Shown here: piece after piece, positions 1 to 6,734 of the stretch
Numbering within the stretch: position 1 is the stretch's first letter
Layout of the letters: each line of letters begins with the position of its first letter
Source of the DNA: Thermococcales archaeon 44_46
GTDB taxonomy: Archaea; Methanobacteriota_B; Thermococci; Thermococcales; Thermococcaceae
NCBI GenBank assembly: GCA_001507935.1
Contig: LGET01000087.1
Span: 1 to 6,734 of the forward strand
Direction: 5' to 3'
Length of the DNA: 6,734 nt
Made by a program: the position numbers and the translations under genes
The notes under the pieces: model-generated
What the model was told of the DNA's origin: nothing
Seen by the model: only the letters and a program-made list of their open reading frames with translations
The model's database searches: none

Positions 1-485
1 TCTTCAGCAATCTCTACAATCTCACCCTCAATTCCGGGTGGAACCATTATTTTGTGCTCTATAATGCTCGTTTCGGGGACAACACCAATTATGTCTCCGC
101 TGACGACTTTATCGCCTACCTTTACCTTTGGTGTGAAGTGCCACTTTTTGTCCCTCGGCAATGCTGGAGCTGTAATTCCTCTTCCAATAAAGTCTCCGCT
201 TTTCTCTCTCAAGATTTCGAGAGGTCTCTGTATTCCATCATAGATTGAAGTTAACAACCCTGGACCAAGCTCAACGCTCAAAGAGGCTCCAGTTCCGACA
301 ACGGGTTCGCCGGGCTTAACACCTGCAGTTTCCTCATAAACCTGAATAACAGCCTTGTCTCCTTCCAATCTAATTATCTCTCCAATAAGCCCAAGTTCCC
401 CAACTCTAACGACCTCATACATTCTCGAGCCTCTCATTTCATCAGCTACGACCAGTGGTCCGGTAACTCTAATTATCCTTCCCAT
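1..485 (-). CDS. atpA: A-type ATP synthase catalytic subunit A, N-terminal part (runs off the window)
   Basis: Catalytic subunit of the archaeal A1 head, which makes or hydrolyses ATP at the A/B interfaces on the cytoplasmic side. Only the first 161 codons are present and the reading frame is open to base 1. Residues 1-70 are the N-terminal beta-barrel ([15 protein letters not shown] start). The family signature [19 protein letters not shown] follows at 72-90, then [19 protein letters not shown] at 99-117. That second stretch opens the insertion that distinguishes catalytic A subunits from B. The P-loop (around residue 230 in relatives) is outside, so neither the active site nor the VMA intein known in some Thermococcales can be judged. 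The ATG at 485 is preceded by GAGGTGA (497-491) with five bases between. The last three bases of that ribosome-binding site are the stop codon of atpF, so the two genes are probably translationally coupled. Identity is very secure. Confidence 0.97.
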   Translation of the reverse strand, partial: MGRIIRVTGPLVVADEMRGSRMYEVVRVGELGLIGEIIRLEGDKAVIQVYEETAGVKPGEPVVGTGASLSVELGPGLLTSIYDGIQRPLEILREKSGDFIGRGITAPALPRDKKWHFTPKVKVGDKVVSGDIIGVVPETSIIEHKIMVPPGIEGEIVEIAE

Positions 486-490
486 GTTTT

Positions 491-799
491 TCACCTCTTT
501 ATCTCTACACCTATGGCTTTTCTAACGATTTCCCTCAATTGTTCCTCACCATAGAGTGACCCATACTTATCAGGAATTTGAAGGATTATCGGGAACGTCA
601 CATCAGGAATTTCGATTTTTTGAGCTAGCCGTTCAGTTATCAGAATTACACCAATATCTTCCCTTTCTACGAGCTCTTTTAACTTGTTTTTTGCTCTTTC
701 TAACTCCTGAATAGTTTCTTCAAACGAATACGCCTCGTGAACTCCTGCAAGCCTAAAGCCAAGTGTGGTATCCTTATCTCCAAGAACCACTATTTTCAT
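491..799 (-). CDS. atpF: A-type ATP synthase subunit F
   Basis: Small central-stalk subunit of the A1 part. With subunit D (not in the window) it forms the rotor shaft linking the catalytic head to the C socket and the membrane ring. The protein has 102 residues, the usual length. It shows the family's N-terminal motif [13 protein letters not shown] (7-19), the strand [11 protein letters not shown] (49-59) and [15 protein letters not shown] (70-84), then a short C-terminal helix. This fits a small alpha/beta core followed by a mobile tail, soluble and without membrane segments. The ATG at 799 overlaps the TGA of atpC as ATGA (796-799). An AGGTGA ribosome-binding site lies inside the atpC coding end (810-805), five bases upstream. 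Its own TGA (493-491) is part of the atpA ribosome-binding site. Its place between C and A is the standard archaeal order. Confidence 0.96.
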   Translation of the reverse strand: MKIVVLGDKDTTLGFRLAGVHEAYSFEETIQELERAKNKLKELVEREDIGVILITERLAQKIEIPDVTFPIILQIPDKYGSLYGEEQLREIVRKAIGVEIKR

Positions 800-1905
800 G
801 GCAGTTCACCTACTACTCTCTTTATGATTTCTGGCTTTGCCCCGTCCTCTATTAGCTTTGTTACGGCTTTGAGCTTCCGTATTTCGCTTTCTTTTTGGAG
901 GATGTAGTTCAATGGCACTGCAATGCTTAGAGGATAGAACCTCGTCAGCTCCGCCATTCTTTGAAGTATGTACCTATCAAATGCCTTTTCAAATGCCGAA
1001 ATATCCTCCAGTATCTCTTCTCTGTGCTCCCTTATTATCCCCGAGTACTCTGTGGAGTCTAACTCTGCCAGAACCATCTCGACATCTTCCATGTTTGCAA
1101 GAGCTTCGAGAGTCTTTCTCTTGACCTTACCACCGGGTATCAGAGAATCTCTAAGCTTATCTGCCCCTAGCCCATGAGCTTTTCCCCTAAGTATCGTGCT
1201 TAGGTTTATCTTGTCGATTTTTAGCTTCACAAACTCCTGCAAAATTTTCTTTTCCTCATCTTTTCTTGTGGCTGCATATTTGGAGAGCTTCAGATAGTGG
1301 TTTTTGTAAAGTTCTGTTTCAAACTCCTCTGGTGTTATCTCCTTCAATAGAAGCTTTTGATAGGGTTCCTCATACTCTGTGCCTTCCAGTATAACGAGTA
1401 TTTCTTCGAGGCTCTTTGCGTCGGCAATGGCCTTCACTTTTTCAACCATTGTGCCAATTTCGCTTATGTAATCCCTAGCTACTTCTCCCCTTAGCTTTGC
1501 TTTAACAGAAGAAGTTATGTTCCTAACGTCCCATTCTTCAAGCAGAAGCTTAAAGAACTCTCTGCTTCTCTTAGGGAGAATCCTATAGAAGAGCTCATAT
1601 GTATCAGCAAGAGCCCTGTCAAGAGCCCTGTCTATGCTTTCGGAGTTCAAAACCGGAAGAGAGGTTAAGTATGGTTTGTAATCGCTGTCCTCAAGGTTCA
1701 TGATAAAGTTGTTTAGAGTTTTTGATTCCGCTAACTCGTTGAACTTCTGCTCTGTGAAAAGCCTCGCCTCCATTGCTCTGATTCTGGCGTTTGGGTATGA
1801 ATATGGAGTGTACTTCCACAAAATTTGTCCTGTTTTGTAGGCTACCCATGTAAATATGACCGCCAGACTGGTGTCAAGAATTGCTGTTATGGTGCTTACT
1901 TCCAC
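796..1905 (-). CDS. atpC: A-type ATP synthase subunit C (central-stalk socket)
   Basis: Homologue of V-ATPase subunit d (AC39 family). It sits as a funnel-shaped socket on top of the K ring and connects it to the D/F shaft. With the GTG start at 1905 the protein has 369 residues, normal for the family. The N-terminal [16 protein letters not shown] (34-49) is typical. The three pseudo-repeats of the fold are visible as [18 protein letters not shown] (123-140), [20 protein letters not shown] (226-245) and a C-terminal copy near 327-348. A longer reading from GTG at 1914 adds only three residues. I prefer 1905 because GGGTGA (1916-1911) then stands five bases upstream, the spacing seen at atpF, atpA and trkA, and because relatives I recall begin with Met-Glu-Val or similar. 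The site GGGTGA contains the atpE stop codon. An exact 12-base tandem repeat encodes DRALDRAL (92-99). Confidence 0.95.
   Translation of the reverse strand: MEVSTITAILDTSLAVIFTWVAYKTGQILWKYTPYSYPNARIRAMEARLFTEQKFNELAESKTLNNFIMNLEDSDYKPYLTSLPVLNSESIDRALDRALADTYELFYRILPKRSREFFKLLLEEWDVRNITSSVKAKLRGEVARDYISEIGTMVEKVKAIADAKSLEEILVILEGTEYEEPYQKLLLKEITPEEFETELYKNHYLKLSKYAATRKDEEKKILQEFVKLKIDKINLSTILRGKAHGLGADKLRDSLIPGGKVKRKTLEALANMEDVEMVLAELDSTEYSGIIREHREEILEDISAFEKAFDRYILQRMAELTRFYPLSIAVPLNYILQKESEIRKLKAVTKLIEDGAKPEIIKRVVGELP
1608..1632 (-). repeat. 12-base tandem duplication inside atpC
   Basis: On the coding strand the unit GACAGGGCTCTT occurs twice head to tail (1632-1621 and 1620-1609), followed by one more matching base. 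It is exactly four codons long and in frame, giving DRAL twice at residues 92-99 of AtpC. Since it keeps the frame it does not damage the gene. Confidence 0.85.
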
Positions 1906-1910
1906 TTTCC

Positions 1911-1916
1911 TCACCC
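1911..1916 (-). promoter_or_regulatory. Ribosome-binding site of atpC, overlapping the atpE stop
   Basis: GGGTGA on the coding strand, with five bases (GGAAA) before GTG at 1905. Its last three bases are the TGA stop of atpE. A start at GTG 1914 would lie within this motif and have no site of its own at useful distance, so this element decides for the shorter AtpC. Confidence 0.7.
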
Positions 1917-2522
1917 AAACAGGGTTTTTGCTATTCTAGAGCGGAGATCACTTTGGAATCTCTCCATCCTTGCTTCAAACGTGTTATCTATTCTTATGCT
2001 TCCGTCGGAGTTGTATATTACTACTCCCCCTATGGTCTCTATCGGTGTTCCTATGCCTATTTCAATGTCCTTTCCGAGCCTCTCTTTTGCCTCCTTCTTA
2101 ATGTCGTCCAAGTGTTTTTCCAGCAAAGCGAGAGTTTCTTTGTTTGAAGCAACGACAACTTTTTCTTCTCCAAGTTCTCTGATTCCCTGGATTATCAAAT
2201 CTTTGAGAACTTCAAGGTACTCCCCTTCTGGTATTGAAGTTAATCTGTCTTTTAGTGCCTTTAAAACCTCATTAATGAGCTCTTCCTGAAGTGCAAGCTT
2301 CTTCCTTCTAACTTCAAGCTTGGCATTGGCGATTATTCTCTGCTTCTCAAGCTCTGCCTGTGTTTGAGCTTTTCTAAGTATCCATTCGGCTTTGGCCTTT
2401 GCTCTTTTTTCGGCCTCTTTTCTAAGCTCTTCTGCAGTCTTTTCTGCCTCTTCTAAGATGTACTTTATTTTCAGCTCTGCCTCCCTGTTGATCTCTTCGA
2501 TAATTAGCTTTGCTCCTTCCAT
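1911..2522 (-). CDS. atpE: A-type ATP synthase subunit E (peripheral stalk)
   Basis: Peripheral-stalk subunit that pairs with AtpH to form the stators holding the A3B3 head against subunit I. The 203-residue length is typical. Residues 1 to about 85 form a charged Glu/Lys/Ala-rich helix that fits the E/H coiled coil, including the conserved AEWILRK and AELEKQRIIANAKLEVRR segments. The rest is the globular head-binding domain, ending in the conserved stretch GGVVIYNSDGSIRIDNTFEA and the C-terminal RSRIAKTLFG. The ATG at 2522 is chosen because a full AGGAGG (2536-2531) stands eight bases upstream and because MEGAKLIIEEINREAE is the usual N-terminus. A longer reading from TTG at 2567 would begin inside atpK and add 15 residues unlike the family. 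It follows atpK after 34 bases, the only real gap inside the operon. No membrane segments are seen. Confidence 0.96.
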   Translation of the reverse strand: MEGAKLIIEEINREAELKIKYILEEAEKTAEELRKEAEKRAKAKAEWILRKAQTQAELEKQRIIANAKLEVRRKKLALQEELINEVLKALKDRLTSIPEGEYLEVLKDLIIQGIRELGEEKVVVASNKETLALLEKHLDDIKKEAKERLGKDIEIGIGTPIETIGGVVIYNSDGSIRIDNTFEARMERFQSDLRSRIAKTLFG

Positions 2523-2530
2523 TGAGGATT

Positions 2531-2536
2531 CCTCCT
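2531..2536 (-). promoter_or_regulatory. Consensus ribosome-binding site of atpE
   Basis: AGGAGG, eight bases before the ATG at 2522, in the 34-base gap after atpK. It fixes the atpE start and excludes the TTG at 2567. The site could pair with CCTTCT at 2555-2550 to form a six-pair stem (one G-U pair) with a 13-base loop; see findings. Confidence 0.8.
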
Positions 2537-2556
2537 GGTAATAATAGGGAGAAGGC

Positions 2557-5042
<2,486 letters not shown>

Positions 5043-5045
5043 TTT

Positions 5046-5357
5046 TCATCTCCCTCTAATGAGCTTTATTGCTTCTTCAATTGCCTGTTCGAAGTTTTGT
5101 GTTGCCTTAATCCTTATCTCCTCAAGCTCTTTTTCGCCCTCTTCAGAAATCTTTTTTGCTTCCTGCTCACCTTCCAATCTTTTTGCTTCGATAAGAGAAT
5201 TCGCCTGCTCTTGGGCTTCTTTTAGTATTTCTTCCTCAATTTTTTTGGCTTCTTCTTTTGCACGGTTTATTATCATCTTTGCTTCTTCTTTTGCTTTTTC
5301 AATCCTCTCTTCGGCTTTTTTTTCAGCATCCACAATTTCTTTAATGATTGTCTCCAT
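5046..5357 (-). CDS. atpH: A-type ATP synthase subunit H (peripheral stalk)
   Basis: Partner of AtpE in the two peripheral stalks. The protein is 103 residues, almost entirely one charged helix rich in Glu, Lys and Ala (about 1-90), consistent with the long E/H coiled coil, and ends in FEQAIEEAIKLIRGR. Family members differ a lot in sequence because of the coiled-coil composition, so length, composition and position at the head of the operon before atpI carry most of the identification. The ATG at 5357 has GGAGGG (5369-5364) six bases upstream. It is the first gene after the 169-base intergenic region, so its upstream region should hold the operon promoter. The coding strand has A-runs of eight (5322-5315), seven (5246-5240) and six (5157-5152), all at Lys-rich codons. 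The upstream in-frame region gives no better start. Confidence 0.92.
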   Translation of the reverse strand: METIIKEIVDAEKKAEERIEKAKEEAKMIINRAKEEAKKIEEEILKEAQEQANSLIEAKRLEGEQEAKKISEEGEKELEEIRIKATQNFEQAIEEAIKLIRGR

Positions 5358-5382
5358 GAGAAGCCCTCCAATGAATTTAATG

Positions 5383-5420
5383 AAAGTAACCAGTACAAAG
5401 GAGTGTTAAGTGGATACTTT
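5383..5420. repeat. Imperfect inverted repeat across the inferred atp transcription start
   Basis: Arms AAAGTATCCA (5420-5411) and TGGTTACTTT (5392-5383), read on the minus strand, pair at nine of ten positions and are separated by 18 bases. The upstream arm overlaps the end of the likely TATA box, and the predicted start site falls between the arms. This geometry would suit a regulator binding site, but a chance match in AT-rich DNA is possible. Confidence 0.35.
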
Positions 5421-5431
5421 AAATAATTTAT
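5418..5431 (-). promoter_or_regulatory. Likely BRE/TATA promoter of the atp operon
   Basis: On the minus strand ATAAAT (5431-5426) fits the archaeal BRE pattern RNWAAW and is directly followed by the TATA-like TATTTAAA (5425-5418). Counting about 25 bases downstream puts transcription start near 5396-5394. That leaves a leader of roughly 37-39 bases carrying the atpH ribosome-binding site. The match is by eye. A second TATA-like stretch (ATTTATACA, 5482-5474) is present, but the bases before it are a poorer BRE. Confidence 0.5.
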
Positions 5432-5444
5432 GCTCAAAGGTGCA

Positions 5445-5498
5445 CAAAATAGAACAGAAAAGGTGAAAATTTTTGTATAAATGATAAAACAATAAAAA
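5445..5498 (-). terminator. T-rich terminator region after trkA
   Basis: About 30 bases after the trkA stop the coding strand carries CCTTTTTATTGTTTTATC (5500-5483). Further short T-runs of four at about 5470-5467, 5463-5460 and 5448-5445 follow. Archaeal RNA polymerase ends transcription at such T-tracts without a hairpin. This would separate secD-trkA from the atp operon, though read-through cannot be excluded. Confidence 0.5.
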
Positions 5499-5526
5499 GG
5501 ATTCATAGATTAGTTTTGAACATACT

Positions 5527-6222
5527 TCAAGTCTGGTCTTTACTGTTTTTCTTCTGTTCAAAGATCTTTTTGATTTCGTTTAGGACTGAGTTTTTAGCAA
5601 AAACAACCACTTCGCCCTTTTTAGGCAGTTTCGTATCTCCTGAGGGGATTATTAGGTTGCCCTTTTCGTCATATATTGCCACTATAAGGGAGTCCTTTGG
5701 TAAGTTCAAGTCTTTCACTGCTTTTTCTGAAATTTCGCTGTCGTCCTCCAAATAGAACTTAACGAGCTCTGCCCCTTCTCTGGGGAATAAAACCCTATCG
5801 AACCCTGGAGTTGTCAAACTCCTGAAGATGTAGTTAGCTGCTATTTCCTCCGGGCTTATAACTACATCAAAGTACTTTTTCAGGTCCTCAACTTTCTCGA
5901 AGATTTCCTTATTTTTTGGTTTGCTTATCCTGAGGACGGTCTTTATTTCGGGATTTAGGTGCTTTGCAAGAATGCAGGCTAATATGTTTGCGTCATCTCT
6001 TCCAGTTAATGCTGCAAAAGCGTCTGCTTGCTTCACGTTAGCCTCTTCTAAGGTCTTGTGGTCTGTTGCATCTCCTTCGATTACCAGGCCGTTAACAAGG
6101 AAGGAGAGCTCTTTGGCTCTCTCCTTGTCTATGTCAATTATTGTGACGTCGTGCCCTTCGTTTTCCAGCATTTTAGCTACGAGGTATCCAACCCTCCCGG
6201 CACCCATTATTACAATGAACAT
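5527..6222 (-). CDS. trkA: TrkA-type RCK protein, potassium transport regulator
   Basis: Peripheral NAD(H)/nucleotide-binding regulatory subunit of Trk/Ktr potassium uptake systems. It binds the cytoplasmic face of a TrkH/KtrB-type channel, which is not in this window. With ATG at 6222 it has 231 residues. The RCK_N Rossmann fold (1 to about 120) shows the dinucleotide motif GAGRVG (7-12), Asp30 at the end of strand 2 in TIIDID (an acidic residue favouring NAD over NADP), GDATD (50-54), and ALTGRDDANILACILAK (71-87). A TrkA_C domain follows (about 145-212), with IIPSGDTKLPKKGEVVVFA at 191-209. There is one RCK unit, so it likely assembles as an oligomer. A GTG at 6231 would add three residues but lies inside the AGGTGA (6233-6228) that stands five bases before ATG 6222. 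That AGGTGA includes the secD stop, so trkA is probably co-translated with secD. The partner channel cannot be named from here. Confidence 0.92.
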   Translation of the reverse strand: MFIVIMGAGRVGYLVAKMLENEGHDVTIIDIDKERAKELSFLVNGLVIEGDATDHKTLEEANVKQADAFAALTGRDDANILACILAKHLNPEIKTVLRISKPKNKEIFEKVEDLKKYFDVVISPEEIAANYIFRSLTTPGFDRVLFPREGAELVKFYLEDDSEISEKAVKDLNLPKDSLIVAIYDEKGNLIIPSGDTKLPKKGEVVVFAKNSVLNEIKKIFEQKKNSKDQT

Positions 6223-6227
6223 TTGTC

Positions 6228-6233
6228 TCACCT
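6228..6233 (-). promoter_or_regulatory. Ribosome-binding site of trkA, overlapping the secD stop
   Basis: AGGTGA with five bases (GACAA) before ATG 6222. Its TGA is the secD stop codon. It excludes the GTG at 6231 as the start and indicates coupling of trkA to secD. Confidence 0.75.
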
Positions 6234-6734
6234 CTCTTCACTGAGGAGCACTTTTGCTATTTCAGCATATGCTGGCCTTGTTATCAATATTCCAATGAGC
6301 ACTCCAAGTATTGTGGTGAAGGCAAAGCCCCTTAAACCTCCCACGAAGAACTTGAATAGAAAGCTCATTGCAACTATTGTGGTGGTTGCTGATGCCCAGA
6401 TAACGAAGAACGCCCTGCCCATCCTCTTCAGTACTCCGCTCCTCTTCGTGATCTTTTCTTTTTTAGCTCCTCCCAGGAGTTCATCTGTTATGACTATTTG
6501 CTGGTCAACTCCCGTACCTATAGCTGCTATTATACCGGCTATACTTGGCAGGTCGAGATTCCATTTTATTAGTGCAGCAACTCCCAAAATTGCAATAACT
6601 TCACTTAAACTTGTAAGCACTACTGGAATAGCTATTCTTGCCTTTCTGTAATGGAGGTAGACTATTAATCCAACTACCAGCAAAGCCACTATTCCAGCTT
6701 GTACTACTTGTTTTCTAAACTGTTCTCCCAAGGT
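6228..6734 (-). CDS. secD: Protein-export membrane protein SecD, C-terminal part (runs off the window)
   Basis: Membrane component that works with SecF at the SecYEG translocon. It is thought to use ion-motive force to help late export steps; archaea lack SecA, so its exact role there is less clear. Only the last 168 residues are present and the frame is open to base 6734. A TTG at 6731 is an internal codon, not a start. Visible are LGEQFRKQ at the edge and five membrane helices, at about 11-29, 34-56, 63-83, 109-130 and 135-157 of the visible part. The transmembrane motif [13 protein letters not shown] (73-85) is typical of archaeal SecD rather than SecF, and [21 protein letters not shown] (134-154) ends the membrane domain. 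The large external P1 domain is outside the window. The gene ends in EER-TGA within the trkA ribosome-binding site. secF is expected upstream, as in other Thermococcales, but is not visible. Confidence 0.93.
   Translation of the reverse strand, partial: TLGEQFRKQVVQAGIVALLVVGLIVYLHYRKARIAIPVVLTSLSEVIAILGVAALIKWNLDLPSIAGIIAAIGTGVDQQIVITDELLGGAKKEKITKRSGVLKRMGRAFFVIWASATTTIVAMSFLFKFFVGGLRGFAFTTILGVLIGILITRPAYAEIAKVLLSEER

Noticed and set aside
1..485. Intein in atpA, as known in some Thermococcales
   Set aside because: The insertion point at the P-loop is outside the window; the visible 161 codons are uninterrupted AtpA sequence, so nothing can be said.
1825..2289. Plus-strand ORF of 154 codons across atpC and atpE
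   Set aside because: It lies antisense to two secure genes, gives a Ser/Phe/Leu-rich translation typical of the complement of Glu/Lys-rich genes, and has no family resemblance.
5273..5506. Minus-strand ORF of 77 codons covering the atpH leader
   Set aside because: It spans the likely promoter and then runs out of frame through atpH. The Lys-rich end is atpH read in the wrong frame, and no ribosome-binding site precedes it.
5358..5526. Small RNA, tRNA, CRISPR or a short gene in the intergenic region
   Set aside because: No cloverleaf, no repeated spacer pattern and no open frame with a ribosome-binding site; the region is explained by T-tracts, a promoter and a short leader.
6058..6651. Plus-strand ORF of 197 codons across trkA and secD
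   Set aside because: Antisense to clear trkA and secD coding sequence; its hydrophobic stretches mirror the membrane helices of secD. No recognisable domain or convincing ribosome-binding site.

Overview
The window is a stretch of archaeal housekeeping genome, almost certainly from the order Thermococcales (Thermococcus, Pyrococcus or Palaeococcus). The evidence is the A-type ATP synthase gene order H-I-K-E-C-F-A, a four-helix proteolipid (AtpK) with a single ion-binding glutamate, strong GGTGA/GGAGG ribosome-binding sites, Glu/Lys-rich proteins and overlapping genes. All genes lie on the minus strand. I see no gene on the plus strand; the longer plus-strand ORFs are antisense shadows.

Reading in the direction of transcription (from high to low coordinates): the C-terminal part of secD (6734-6228, cut by the window edge) overlaps the ribosome-binding site of a TrkA-type RCK protein (6222-5527). 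A 169-base AT-rich intergenic region (5358-5526) follows. It holds T-tracts that could end the secD-trkA transcript and a likely BRE/TATA promoter for the ATP synthase operon. Then come atpH (5357-5046), atpI (5042-3057), atpK (3042-2557), atpE (2522-1911), atpC (1905-796), atpF (799-491) and the first 161 codons of atpA (485-1). The rest of atpA, with its nucleotide-binding P-loop, and presumably atpB and atpD, lie beyond base 1.

The atp genes encode the membrane motor (I and the K ring), the two peripheral stalks (E/H), the socket and central stalk (C, F) and the start of the catalytic head (A). AtpK has the ligand set of Na+-binding rings (Leu53, Thr56, Gln57, Gln112, Glu141), so a Na+-coupled ATP synthase is inferred. 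SecD is thought to use ion-motive force in protein export, and the TrkA-like protein probably gates K+ uptake according to NAD(H) or nucleotide level, so the neighbourhood is centred on membrane energetics.

I find no previously undescribed system. The points worth a second look are translational: stop codons built into the next gene's Shine-Dalgarno sequence, which also support shorter starts for atpC and trkA. There is also an inverted repeat at the inferred atp transcription start, a possible hairpin over the atpE ribosome-binding site, and A-tracts in atpH.
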